64,000 nt of DNA from Terrimonas sp. (GTDB lineage Bacteria > Bacteroidota > Bacteroidia > Chitinophagales > Chitinophagaceae). The translations under genes were made by a program, and so were the position numbers. Below the pieces are notes generated by a model. That model was given only the letters and a program-made list of their open reading frames with translations, was not told the DNA's origin and made no database searches. The stretch's first letter is position 1; the number at the start of each line of letters is the position of its first letter. This document shows, piece by piece, positions 1-9,463 of the stretch. The stretch lies in contig WGMO01000008.1 in assembly GCA_016125075.1 (NCBI GenBank), positions 1-64,000 on the forward strand, written 5' to 3'.

Positions 1-1827
1 GGGAATCCCGCAAAGATCGATGATACCAAAATAGGAACTCCTGCTGGGCCAAAGGGCATTATAGGGTGTGGGTTCTCCGAGATAGTCGAATCCGGTCCAT
101 ACAAACTCGCCCGCTACAAAATCATTTTCCTGGTTTTTCCACTCTTTATCGGGCAACTGCGACCAATTGCAATATTCAAGATCATAGGCTGATGACTGGT
201 TATCGGGCCAGGTTTTCATGATCCCGATTGCGGCAGGAAGTTTAAAGGCACCCCTTGAACTGACGGTGGAAGCGGTCTCGCTTCCATAAATGACCCAGTT
301 GGGATGTTGCTGGTGCAGGGATAGATATGCTTCAGGTTTATAATTCCATCCCGGTATATCTACAGCATCGGCCAGTCCGTTCCTGATGGCAGGATTCATA
401 TTGTTGAAGCCAGCCGTCACCGGCCTGGTGGAATCATATTGATGACAAATATCTGTAAGGAATTTTGCAACCCGTGCACCTTCTTTTTCTTCCTGTTCCT
501 TAGTTTCATTCCCGATGCTGTACATGATCAGGGCAGGATGATTCCTGTCTCTTAGGATCAAAGCTTCCAGGTCCTTACGGGCCCATTCATCGAAAAGCAA
601 ATGATAACCATTTTTTACTTTGGCGGTTTTCCACTCGTCGAATGCTTCATCTATAAAATAAAAACCCATTTCATCACAGAGCTCCAGTAATTCGGGGGTA
701 TGTGGGTTATGGGTGCCACGGATAGCGTTACAACCCATTTCTTTTAAAAGTTGCAGGCGGTATCGCAGCGCTGATGTATTAACGGCCATGCCTAAGGGGC
801 CCAGGTCGTCGTGGAGACAAACACCTTTCAGTTTGACATTATTTCCGTTGACGAGCATTCCCTGCTGCGGGTTAAAGCTGACCGACCGGATGCCAAAAAC
901 TGTTTTGTATTGATCGATGACCTTTCCATCCTTTTTAAGGGTACTGATGGCATAATAAAGTACGGGTTGGTCAGCCGACCAAAGCCGGGGATTTTTTATG
1001 GGGATTTGCTGGGTATTCACAGCCCCGGGTTTTTTATTAAGCGTTGCTTCGCCCACTTTTTCGTCTTTTTCTGTGTATAGGCTCGTTACCAGTTGAATAT
1101 TATCAGTTGCTTTAACACCTTCAACCCTGGTCTCTATACTGATCAACGCTTTTTCTGCTGAAATTTCTGGGGTGGTGATAAATGTTCCCCAATGTGCTAT
1201 ATGGACGGGATTTGTTTTTACCAAACGAACATGACGGTATATCCCGGCACCGGGATACCATCGCGAAGAACCTTCCTGGTTCTCTAACCGAACTGCAATT
1301 ACATTATCTTCCCCATACCGGATAAACGGTGTAATGTCAAAACAGAATGAGGCATAACCATAAGGCCATTCACCCACAAACCTGTTGTTGACATATACCT
1401 TTGCGTGGCTCATCGCCCCATCAAATTCCAGGGAAAAATGATTACCCTGGTCTGCCTTGTCAAAGACGATATGTTTCCGGTACCAGCCTACGCCGGAATA
1501 GGGCAAACCGCCTGTTCTGCCTGATCTCAACATTTCTTTTTGTTCGCCGTCTTCCTTAACCTGTACAACCTGTAAATCATTTTCCTTGCTAAAAGGTCCG
1601 GTAATGGCCCAGTCATGCGGAATGCTGACCTGCTTCCAGTCCTTTTCATCCATTTCATTCCTGGCCCCGTCGGGGATATCTTTTTTGATAAAATACCAAC
1701 CTGATTGTAAATCGGTTGTATTTCTTTCACCTGGCTGTGCAAGCGTCTTGCAACCTGTAGTCAGTATAAGCAGGGCCACGGTAAAGGAGGCCGGCATGAC
1801 TCGTATTAAAAATGATCTTCCTGACAT
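1..1827 (-). CDS. GH2 family glycoside hydrolase (beta-galactosidase-like), C-terminus outside window
   Basis: Secreted or surface lipoprotein glycosidase, read on the minus strand from ATG at 1827; 609 codons are visible and the frame runs off the left edge, so the C-terminus is missing. The N-terminus MSGRSFLIRVMPAS leads to a lipobox LTTGC, so it should be lipidated. The order is a sugar-binding jelly-roll domain (about 40-220, GWYFIKKDIP to PGAGIYRHVRL), an Ig-like domain (about 220-325) and a TIM barrel. Both GH2 catalytic glutamates are visible: acid/base in YSIGNE and nucleophile in YGSETAS. The GSETAS type with a lipoprotein signal is common in Bacteroidota PUL enzymes, often with a DUF4982 tail that may lie outside. 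It is divergent from the hybrid regulator and close to SusCD, so it probably trims galactose-like residues from the PUL glycan. Family is certain; exact sugar is inferred. Confidence 0.9.
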   Translation of the reverse strand, partial: MSGRSFLIRVMPASFTVALLILTTGCKTLAQPGERNTTDLQSGWYFIKKDIPDGARNEMDEKDWKQVSIPHDWAITGPFSKENDLQVVQVKEDGEQKEMLRSGRTGGLPYSGVGWYRKHIVFDKADQGNHFSLEFDGAMSHAKVYVNNRFVGEWPYGYASFCFDITPFIRYGEDNVIAVRLENQEGSSRWYPGAGIYRHVRLVKTNPVHIAHWGTFITTPEISAEKALISIETRVEGVKATDNIQLVTSLYTEKDEKVGEATLNKKPGAVNTQQIPIKNPRLWSADQPVLYYAISTLKKDGKVIDQYKTVFGIRSVSFNPQQGMLVNGNNVKLKGVCLHDDLGPLGMAVNTSALRYRLQLLKEMGCNAIRGTHNPHTPELLELCDEMGFYFIDEAFDEWKTAKVKNGYHLLFDEWARKDLEALILRDRNHPALIMYSIGNETKEQEEKEGARVAKFLTDICHQYDSTRPVTAGFNNMNPAIRNGLADAVDIPGWNYKPEAYLSLHQQHPNWVIYGSETASTVSSRGAFKLPAAIGIMKTWPDNQSSAYDLEYCNWSQLPDKEWKNQENDFVAGEFVWTGFDYLGEPTPYNALWPSRSSYFGIIDLCGIP

Positions 1828-1927
1828 TTGATAAATTAAATTAAAAAGACCAGGGCCATTAACAAAATTTTTATTCCTTCAAAGTTTAAGGATATTTAGT
1901 TATGTGAAGAGGGTTTAGCCCATCAAT

Positions 1928-1973
1928 CAGGGGGGGTAAATAGTTCAAACAGGGGGTTGGGTAAATTGAATCA
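1928..1973 (+). promoter_or_regulatory. Tandem G-tract repeats between GH2 and the hybrid regulator (candidate operator)
   Basis: The 281-base divergent gap holds two consecutive elements, CAGGGGGGG-TAAATAGTTCA (from 1928) and CAGGGGGTTGGGTAAATTGA (from 1950). They share a CAGGGGG start and a GTAAAT block, about 22 bases apart on the same strand. Hybrid two-component regulators of PULs usually bind direct repeats near the genes they control, so this is a reasonable operator candidate. A close relative of the first copy lies upstream of the GH128-like gene near 16557. No perfect TAnnTTTG promoter box was found in the gap; TAAATTTA at 1975 is a 7-of-8 match. Confidence 0.35.
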
Positions 1974-2108
1974 TTAAATTTAGGCGCAATATGCCTTAAA
2001 TTGGATTCAATAGGGTTTCGGGAATCTCATTCGATTGTCCTGTTGAGGTTTTTTAAACGGGAAATTGATGATCACGGAGCCGGAATTTTAATAATTTGCT
2101 TGCTTGAT

Positions 2109-5100
2109 ATGATAAAAAGGGGGGGAATTAATATTGCCATTGTAATGGTAGCGATGCTGGGCTATACACTAAATAGTTTGGCACAAACCAATATTGAAAA
2201 TAATATCACGATTGATGATGGGTTGATCAATAACGAGGTGACAGCCATTCACCAGGACCGGTATGGGTTTATCTGGTTTGGCACAAGGGGCGGCTTAAAT
2301 AAATATAACGGGTATGACTTTAATGTTATCCGTTCCGATCCCGGTTCATTGAATAATCTTTCCAACCAGGCGGTTGAAGTAATTGCAGAATATAAGAATA
2401 CACTTTGGATCGGTAATAAAACCGGGGGACTGAACAGCTATGATTTTCTTTCAGATTCCATCACCCATTACCGACCGGCGGATTCTGTCAGGATCCAGGA
2501 GATCAAGTCCCTGCTGGCCGATAAATCTGGAAACTTATTTATCGGTGCCCTGCACGGATTGTATTTATTGAAAGGGGGGGAATTTATTACCATTGACAAA
2601 AACCTAACCGTCAATGCCCTTGCAGAAGATGATAACGGGAGTATTTGGGTGGGATCGACTTTCGGACTCTATAAGTATAACCCACCGCTAAATAAACTGC
2701 AACCGGTGAACCTTGGTCCGAAAAAATTTGAAATCACTTCCATCGGCGTCAATAATCTTACCCATACATTATTTATCGGGAGCTGGAGAAACGGGTTGAT
2801 TCGTTATGATATCCGGCAAGATAGTTTCAGGAAATACATGGTGGGTGCAGGACAGGAGGGGCTGGCCAGCAATAATACATACAGGGTGCTGGTGGATCGC
2901 AATCAAAATGTTTGGGTGGGTACCTGGGGAGGGGGGTTAAGCCGGTTTGATATCCCGACCGAAACCTTTGAAGATATCAGGATCAAGCCCCTGGATGTAT
3001 ATAATAAGGACTATGATATCATTTTATCCATCATCCAGGACAATACCGGTATTTTATGGATCGGTACAGATGGCGGCGGTGTGTGTAAACTGGATCCCTA
3101 CAGGAAAAAATTTAAGACCATCACCAATTTCGGACGCGATAAGGCGATTCTTGACAATACCCATATCACGGCTGTTTATGAAGATCGTTTTGGAGGATTT
3201 TGGCTGGGTACCAAGGGGGGCGGATTGCGGTATTCTGCAGACAAAAAGAATTTTGTTCAAAAAGACCTGGGTTTTAAAACCATCCGGATCAATACTTTTT
3301 TTGAAAATGGGAATGACCTCTGGGTCGGTACCGGCGACGGATTAGTGATTTATAAAGATTTCAGGCATCATAATACACCCTTACTAATAAAAAGGGCGAA
3401 TAACGACAGCACAACCCTGAGTGGTCCCAAGGTCACTTCCATCGTCAGGGATAAAAATGGCATCTTATGGGTGGGTACACAGGAGCACGGCCTGAACAGG
3501 ATCATCTCCTATCAAAACGGGGTTCCTGTTTTTAAAAGGTATCCGGAATATGTGGGAGTGGCCGGCGCGATTCAAAATGACCGGGTAAGCTGTATGCTGG
3601 TGGACAAAAGCAATCATTTGTGGGTAGGCACCTACGATGGTCTCCATTTATACAACCGGCAAAAAGACAGTTTTGAATTAATAAGAACCGTTGATAAGAC
3701 GAAGAAAGGACTGTCTAATAACACGATCCTGTCGCTGGCCGAAGACAGCTATGGAAATATCTGGGTGGGCACGCAGCAGGGACTGAATAAGTTGTTTTTT
3801 CTGGATAATGGTAAAATTTCCATTGAACCCTTTTATCAGAGTCCGGGATTCCCCAATGATTATATCCATGCCATCCTGGTTGACAATGAGAACAATATAT
3901 GGATGAGTACGAATAAAGGGATCACCAAGTACAATGTCCGCACCCGCAATTTCAGGAATTTCGATACCCGGGATGGGGTTTCTTCCAACACTTTTTCTGA
4001 AAATGCGTCATTTCTGAAGCCAAATGGGGAAATGTATTTCGGAGGTATCAACGGGGTGACCTATTTTTTCCCGGACAGTATTTTTCTCAATCATTATAAA
4101 CCGCCGGTCTATATCACCAACCTTCAGATCAACAACCAGAGTCCAGGAACCGGCAAGGCGATAACAGCGGATAATATCCGTTCCGGGTCCTTATTTCTGA
4201 CCAGGAAGATCCGGTTGACCTACAAAGAGAATATTATTACCATCTCTTATGCGGCATTGGATTATCATGCATCGGATAAGAATCAGTATCAATATAAACT
4301 GGAGGGCTTTGATGATAAATGGGTCAATGCAGGGTATAAAAGGACTGTCACCTATACCAACCTGCCTTCCGGTTCCTATGCTTTCAAAGTAAGGGCTTCC
4401 AACAGTGACCAGATCTGGAATGACGCCACTGCAGTCATGCAGTTTTACATATCCCCGCCACCCTGGAAAACCTGGTGGGCCTATTTGATATATTTCCTGA
4501 TCATTGGCGGGCTGCTCTGGCTTTCCCGGCATCTCACCCTGAACAGGATTTACCTGAAAAACAAGTTGGAGATTGCTAACCTTAATTATGCGAAGGAACA
4601 TGAGATCGCTGAGATAAAAAGTAAGTTCTTTACCAATATCTCCCACGAATTCAGGACCCCCCTTACCCTGATGATGGGGCCTTTGGAGGACCTGTCCACA
4701 GACACTAAAATTGATCATTCGGTAAAGAGCACGATCGCCAGGATCCAAAACCAGTCAAAAAGACTCTTAAGCCTGATCAATCAACTACTCGATTTTAATA
4801 AGGCGGAGGCCAATGCCTTAAAGCTAAATGCCTCCTACCAGGATATTGTTGGTCTATCAAGATCCATTGCAAACTCATTTGAAGAAGAGGCAGAAAGAAA
4901 AGATATCCAGTTTTCATTTAGCTCCAACAAGCGGGAAATATTCCTGCTGCTTGATAAAGAAAAACTGGAGAGTATCTTATATAACCTGTTGTCCAATGCT
5001 TTTAAATTTACCTATGGAGGAGGGGAGGTCAGTATGCAAGTCAATTATGTACAGGACCCCAGGCCCGGTTGTGAGATCATAGTGGCCGATACGGGTAAAG

Positions 5101-6161
5101 GTGTGGCGAAAGAAGAAAAAGAAAAAATATTTGACAGGTTTTACCAGGTGGCACAGGCAGAGCCCGGTAAATATATGGGTACGGGTATCGGCTTGGCTTT
5201 TGTAAAAGACCTGGTGGAATTGCACAAGGGGACGATCCGGTTAATGGACAACCAGCCACAGGGCTCGGTTTTCACCATCAAACTGCCCGCGGAAATTGTC
5301 AATTATACCAATGAAGAATGGGTGGAAGATGAACCCCAGAACGGTCAGTCTGCTGATCATGATACTGAGGCCGAAAAGCCCGAGCTCCCTATATTTCTGG
5401 TGGTGGAAGATAATGAAGAGCTGAACCACTACCTGTGTAAAATATTAAGCAGGCGGGGGGAGGTGATTTCTGCACTGGATGGAAAAGAGGGCCTGGAAAA
5501 AGCATTCCAAACCATTCCTGATTTAATTGTGAGCGATGTGATGATGCCGGAGATGGATGGATATGAACTGTGTAAATTAGTAAAGGAAGATAAACGGACC
5601 TCTCATATTCCCGTTATATTATTGACTGCAAAATCAGACGACCTTTCCCAAATCGAAGGCATCAAAATCGGCGCGGACGTATATCTCGGCAAGCCATTTA
5701 AACCCGCCATATTAGTCTCTCATGTTACCAGTCTTATTAAATCCAGGAAAAAATTAAAAGAACTGTTCGCCCATCGGCTCAACCTCGAGCCGAGCGATGT
5801 GGAGGTCACGTCCTTTGATGAGGAATTCATAAAAAATGCGATCCATTTTATTGAGGAGAACATAGAAAAAGATGAATTTTCAATTGATGAACTGGCCCAG
5901 CAACTGAATATGAGCCGTTCTACTTTTTACCGGAAATTAAAAGCCCTGACCGGTATGTCCGGATCAGATTTTATCCGTCTCATCAAGCTGAAACGATGTG
6001 CCCAATTATTGAAATCGGGAGAATATACGGTAAGTATGGCCGCTTATCATGCCGGTTTTAATGATCTGAAACATTTCAGAAAAAGTTTCCAGAAACAATT
6101 TGGTATCACACCCTCCGCCTATATGAAACGGAAGGGTGTTGGTCGGGAGGACCTTACATAA
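2109..6161 (+). CDS. Hybrid two-component system regulator (sensor kinase / response regulator / AraC fusion)
   Basis: One-protein signalling system that senses a glycan fragment in the periplasm and switches on the PUL. I start it at ATG 2109 (MIKRGGINIAIVMVAMLG, then a cleavage site after SLAQ), giving 1350 residues; the ORF track start at 2001 adds 36 residues before this signal peptide. Domains in order: beta-propeller sensor repeats (about 25-700, many copies of the LWVGT.GGL type), a Y_Y_Y domain (about 700-778), one membrane helix (WWAYLIYFLIIGGLLWL, near 790), HisKA with NISHEFRTPLT (near 847), HATPase with DTGKGVAKEEKE and GTGIGLAFV (about 950-1060), a receiver with VVEDNEE and acceptor Asp in SDVMMPEMDG (about 1090-1205), and a C-terminal AraC helix-turn-helix (about 1240-1345). 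All key residues look intact. It lies between the GH2 gene and susCD, its likely targets. Confidence 0.95.
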   Translation: MIKRGGINIAIVMVAMLGYTLNSLAQTNIENNITIDDGLINNEVTAIHQDRYGFIWFGTRGGLNKYNGYDFNVIRSDPGSLNNLSNQAVEVIAEYKNTLWIGNKTGGLNSYDFLSDSITHYRPADSVRIQEIKSLLADKSGNLFIGALHGLYLLKGGEFITIDKNLTVNALAEDDNGSIWVGSTFGLYKYNPPLNKLQPVNLGPKKFEITSIGVNNLTHTLFIGSWRNGLIRYDIRQDSFRKYMVGAGQEGLASNNTYRVLVDRNQNVWVGTWGGGLSRFDIPTETFEDIRIKPLDVYNKDYDIILSIIQDNTGILWIGTDGGGVCKLDPYRKKFKTITNFGRDKAILDNTHITAVYEDRFGGFWLGTKGGGLRYSADKKNFVQKDLGFKTIRINTFFENGNDLWVGTGDGLVIYKDFRHHNTPLLIKRANNDSTTLSGPKVTSIVRDKNGILWVGTQEHGLNRIISYQNGVPVFKRYPEYVGVAGAIQNDRVSCMLVDKSNHLWVGTYDGLHLYNRQKDSFELIRTVDKTKKGLSNNTILSLAEDSYGNIWVGTQQGLNKLFFLDNGKISIEPFYQSPGFPNDYIHAILVDNENNIWMSTNKGITKYNVRTRNFRNFDTRDGVSSNTFSENASFLKPNGEMYFGGINGVTYFFPDSIFLNHYKPPVYITNLQINNQSPGTGKAITADNIRSGSLFLTRKIRLTYKENIITISYAALDYHASDKNQYQYKLEGFDDKWVNAGYKRTVTYTNLPSGSYAFKVRASNSDQIWNDATAVMQFYISPPPWKTWWAYLIYFLIIGGLLWLSRHLTLNRIYLKNKLEIANLNYAKEHEIAEIKSKFFTNISHEFRTPLTLMMGPLEDLSTDTKIDHSVKSTIARIQNQSKRLLSLINQLLDFNKAEANALKLNASYQDIVGLSRSIANSFEEEAERKDIQFSFSSNKREIFLLLDKEKLESILYNLLSNAFKFTYGGGEVSMQVNYVQDPRPGCEIIVADTGKGVAKEEKEKIFDRFYQVAQAEPGKYMGTGIGLAFVKDLVELHKGTIRLMDNQPQGSVFTIKLPAEIVNYTNEEWVEDEPQNGQSADHDTEAEKPELPIFLVVEDNEELNHYLCKILSRRGEVISALDGKEGLEKAFQTIPDLIVSDVMMPEMDGYELCKLVKEDKRTSHIPVILLTAKSDDLSQIEGIKIGADVYLGKPFKPAILVSHVTSLIKSRKKLKELFAHRLNLEPSDVEVTSFDEEFIKNAIHFIEENIEKDEFSIDELAQQLNMSRSTFYRKLKALTGMSGSDFIRLIKLKRCAQLLKSGEYTVSMAAYHAGFNDLKHFRKSFQKQFGITPSAYMKRKGVGREDLT

Positions 6162-6321
6162 CAAGCTGATTTTTATGAAAAAATTTTCATTTGAACCGTC
6201 ATTACCTCTTTTTTGATTCAAAAACCCCCGTACTGTTTCATCTTAATTTTTGAAAATTGAATCCAGGAAGCAAAGGCTTTCTCTAACGATTAGTATTTAG
6301 TTCAATCCAAAACTTAAGCGT

Positions 6322-9300
6322 ATGAGTTTTCTACAACTTCTTAAACGTAAAGCGGGTCCATATGGGGTCATGCTTTTTGGCATTTTGCTCTTCTTTAGTG
6401 CAGCGAAAGCACAGGTGACACCTTCGCAAAGCAACGTAATAAAAGGAAAGGTCACAGCCGCAAAGGATAATCAGCCTTTATCGGGTGTTTCGGTGGAAGA
6501 CAGTGATAAACCGGGTAGCGGTACGGTTACCGATGAAAACGGCATGTATGAAATTCGTGTTAGCGACAACACCAAAACATTGCGCTTTACTTACGTGGGA
6601 TTCATTTCCGCTGAAATCCCAGTGTCCGGAAGGAGCCTGATCAACGTCAGCCTCGAGGCCGGTGTTTCCACCCTCGACGAAGTCGTAGTGGTGGGTTATG
6701 GTACGCAGAAAAAAATTAATCAAACCGGGGCTGCCGAAACGGTGCGTTTTGATGATGCGGTCAACCAGCCGGTAACAAATTCAGGGCAGTTGATGTACGG
6801 AAGGTTTTCCGGGGTGCAGATCACTCAGTCCAGCGGTCTTCCCGGATCGGATGCATCCTCTGTTATTATCAGGGGTGTGGGTACTTTTGGATCCGCCAAC
6901 CCCCTGGTGGTAATTGATAATATACAATATGACGGATTGGAGGCATTTAATAACCTGGCGCCTTCCGATATAGAGAGCATTTCGGTACTCAAAGATGCTT
7001 CGGCCAGTGCCATTTATGGCGCAAGGGGTGCAAACGGGGTCATTGTTGTGACCACCAAAAAAGGGAAAAAAGGACCCATGAAGGTCATTTATAATGGCTA
7101 TACCGGTCTGCAGAAAGTGACGGTTGTCCCTGAATATTTAGATGCTGTAAATTATGCCCGATTAAAAAATGAACACGATATAAATCTCAATGGTGCCAAT
7201 GCCCCGTTAAGATTTACGGCCTCCGATATCCAGGCCATTATCGATGGTACAAAGCCGGACCAGTATGCCAATACCAACTGGGCTAAAGCGATCCTGCGCA
7301 ATGCGCTTATCCAGAATCATTATCTCTCATTTTCGGGCGGAAATGACAGGACCACTTTCCGGGTTTCATTGGGATATTTAAACCAGCAGGCTGTAGTAAA
7401 AGGAAAGTTCAAGTCGGAACGGTATAACCTCAGCCTGAATCTTAACTCTAAAGTAAAAGACTGGTTAACTATTTCCAATGTCACTAATACATACTGGAGC
7501 AAGTTCAGGGGACCTGCCGGTGGCGCCGGTGCTATTACCGGGGAAACAGGGATCATCAACCAATTCCAACGCTCTTCTCCCACCGTCCCCGTTTATTATT
7601 CCAATGGAGAGTATGGCATCGTGGATGGTTCTTACCAATATGTAAACTTCAGTTTCCCCGTAACCAATCCGATCCAGAAAGGTTATTTAGGTGATTATCT
7701 CAATGACGATATCAATATTGCGGAAAGGCTCGGTCTCAAAGTCGATTTTACAAAATATATATCTTTTGAATCCAGTGGTAGCCTGAACCTGGGTTTTGGC
7801 AATACTTCCAATTTTGTTCCGACCAATAATACTTACGACTGGGCAGGCAATCTCGTGGGTCAAAACCTGGTCAATACCCTGACCAATATCGAAACTTTCA
7901 GTTATCGTTTACTCAATGAAAATATTTTGCGCTATGCCAGGAAGTATAACGAGCATCATGATGTATCTTTTTTGCTGGGTCACTCCTTAATATATAACAG
8001 GAATGATGGTTTTACCGGGCAATTGTCGGGTTTCCCATCTAATTCCGTTCAGGAGTTTGACGGGGGTGGGGTGTTAAACCCCAATGTATCGGGTGGTGCT
8101 TCAGAGGTATCCCTGCAATCCTTCTTTTCCAGGGTCAATTATGTGCTGAATGGAAAATACCTTTTTGAATTTAATATCAGAAGGGATGGCTCATCCCGTT
8201 TCGGTCCGAGCCACCGGTATGCCAACTTCCCATCTGCTTCTGTGGGCTGGCGTTTAAGTGAGGAAAAGTTTCTGAGTAATGTGGACTGGATTTCAGAACT
8301 CAAACTGAGGGGCAGCTGGGGTATTACCGGAAACGATAATATCGGCAATTATATCTTCGAACAGACTTACAATACCAACCTGGATTATATTTTAGGAACC
8401 AGCAATATTGTAGGCGCTGTAGCATTGACCGGACTGGCCAATCCCAATATCACCTGGGAAACCATCAAACAGGTGGATCTGGGTTTGGATGCAGGGTTGT
8501 TCAGGAATCATTTGTCGGTTACGGCAGACTATTTTAAGAGAAACAGTTCGGATGTGCTGTATACAAATTTCCCCATACCGAGTTCAATCGGGGTAACCAA
8601 CCTGGCCGCACAGAATGCTGCCAGTATGGTGAACAGCGGTGTGGAACTGACGGTGAACTACAGGGGACGGATGCATGAATTTAATTATAATGTCGGCGCC
8701 AGTGTAAGCAAGTTTGCGGATAATAAGGTTACCGGTTTGGGTGAAAAAGGGATTGAAACCATCAATAATGAAACCATCATAAGGATCGGTCAACCGTTTA
8801 ATGCTTATTTCGGGTATAGAGTTCTCGGCGTTTTCCAGACGATGGACGAAGTAAATAATGCACCCAAACAGTTTGGCAGTAATAAAACAGCGCCAGGTGA
8901 TTTTCAATATGCGGATCTTTCAGGACCTGATGGCAAACCGGATGGTGTCATTGATGCCTATGACAGGACGATCATTGGTAACCCCTTCCCCAAGTGGACC
9001 TATAACTTTAATGTCAACCTGGATTATAAAGGGTTTGATTTGAACATCATTTTACAGGGAGTTGACCGGATCGACCGTTTATTGAATGACAACGGGCAGC
9101 TTCCTATGGAAGGCGACCGGAACAATGTGCTTGCCTACTGGGTAAACAGGTGGACTGTTGATCAGCCCTCGAAAACCCTGCCCCGTTTAGGTGGACAGAA
9201 TAATTCAATCGTTTCTGATTTTTATATCCAGGATTGTTCATACCTCAGGGTTAAAAGCATTGAACTGGGTTACGCTTTACCCAAGTCCATAACACGCAAA

Positions 9301-9459
9301 ATGGGTATTGATGTACTGCGGTTCTATCTCGGTGGCCAGAATATCCTGACGTTTACAAAACTGAAAAATTTTGATCCCGAGAGACAAAGGGGTAATGCAA
9401 CAGATCAGCTTACTCCCCTTTATAAGATATTCACATTTGGTTTAAATGTTAAATTTTAA
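6322..9459 (+). CDS. SusC/RagA family TonB-dependent outer membrane glycan transporter
   Basis: Outer membrane beta-barrel that imports oligosaccharides using TonB energy, with SusD as its surface lid. The 1045-residue length is normal. A signal peptide (FGILLFFSAAKAQ) is followed by a CarboxypepD-regulatory-like domain (about 38-115, VIKGKVTAAKDNQPLSGVSV), the VVVGYGTQKK motif, and a plug with SAIYGARGANGVIVVTTKKG (about 235). The barrel fills the rest and ends in the aromatic FGLNVKF. The susD ATG follows four bases after the stop, so the two are co-transcribed. A 160-base gap separates it from the regulator gene; it contains AAACCCCCG near 6221, which on the minus strand resembles the G-tract elements at 1950. 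The substrate cannot be read from the transporter itself. Confidence 0.96.
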   Translation: MSFLQLLKRKAGPYGVMLFGILLFFSAAKAQVTPSQSNVIKGKVTAAKDNQPLSGVSVEDSDKPGSGTVTDENGMYEIRVSDNTKTLRFTYVGFISAEIPVSGRSLINVSLEAGVSTLDEVVVVGYGTQKKINQTGAAETVRFDDAVNQPVTNSGQLMYGRFSGVQITQSSGLPGSDASSVIIRGVGTFGSANPLVVIDNIQYDGLEAFNNLAPSDIESISVLKDASASAIYGARGANGVIVVTTKKGKKGPMKVIYNGYTGLQKVTVVPEYLDAVNYARLKNEHDINLNGANAPLRFTASDIQAIIDGTKPDQYANTNWAKAILRNALIQNHYLSFSGGNDRTTFRVSLGYLNQQAVVKGKFKSERYNLSLNLNSKVKDWLTISNVTNTYWSKFRGPAGGAGAITGETGIINQFQRSSPTVPVYYSNGEYGIVDGSYQYVNFSFPVTNPIQKGYLGDYLNDDINIAERLGLKVDFTKYISFESSGSLNLGFGNTSNFVPTNNTYDWAGNLVGQNLVNTLTNIETFSYRLLNENILRYARKYNEHHDVSFLLGHSLIYNRNDGFTGQLSGFPSNSVQEFDGGGVLNPNVSGGASEVSLQSFFSRVNYVLNGKYLFEFNIRRDGSSRFGPSHRYANFPSASVGWRLSEEKFLSNVDWISELKLRGSWGITGNDNIGNYIFEQTYNTNLDYILGTSNIVGAVALTGLANPNITWETIKQVDLGLDAGLFRNHLSVTADYFKRNSSDVLYTNFPIPSSIGVTNLAAQNAASMVNSGVELTVNYRGRMHEFNYNVGASVSKFADNKVTGLGEKGIETINNETIIRIGQPFNAYFGYRVLGVFQTMDEVNNAPKQFGSNKTAPGDFQYADLSGPDGKPDGVIDAYDRTIIGNPFPKWTYNFNVNLDYKGFDLNIILQGVDRIDRLLNDNGQLPMEGDRNNVLAYWVNRWTVDQPSKTLPRLGGQNNSIVSDFYIQDCSYLRVKSIELGYALPKSITRKMGIDVLRFYLGGQNILTFTKLKNFDPERQRGNATDQLTPLYKIFTFGLNVKF

Positions 9460-9463
9460 AGTT

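Noticed and set aside
2001-2108. 36-residue extension of the hybrid regulator
   Set aside because: It precedes a clean signal peptide beginning MIKRGG and would bury it; the ATG at 2109 is better.
2104-2120. Seven-G run at the start of the hybrid regulator as a phase-variable tract
   Set aside because: Seven Gs is short for frequent slippage, and similar G-runs occur elsewhere in this gene and its upstream region.
4191-4748. 185-residue minus-strand ORF in the hybrid regulator
   Set aside because: Fully inside the Y_Y_Y/membrane/HisKA region of a well-supported gene; no domain of its own.
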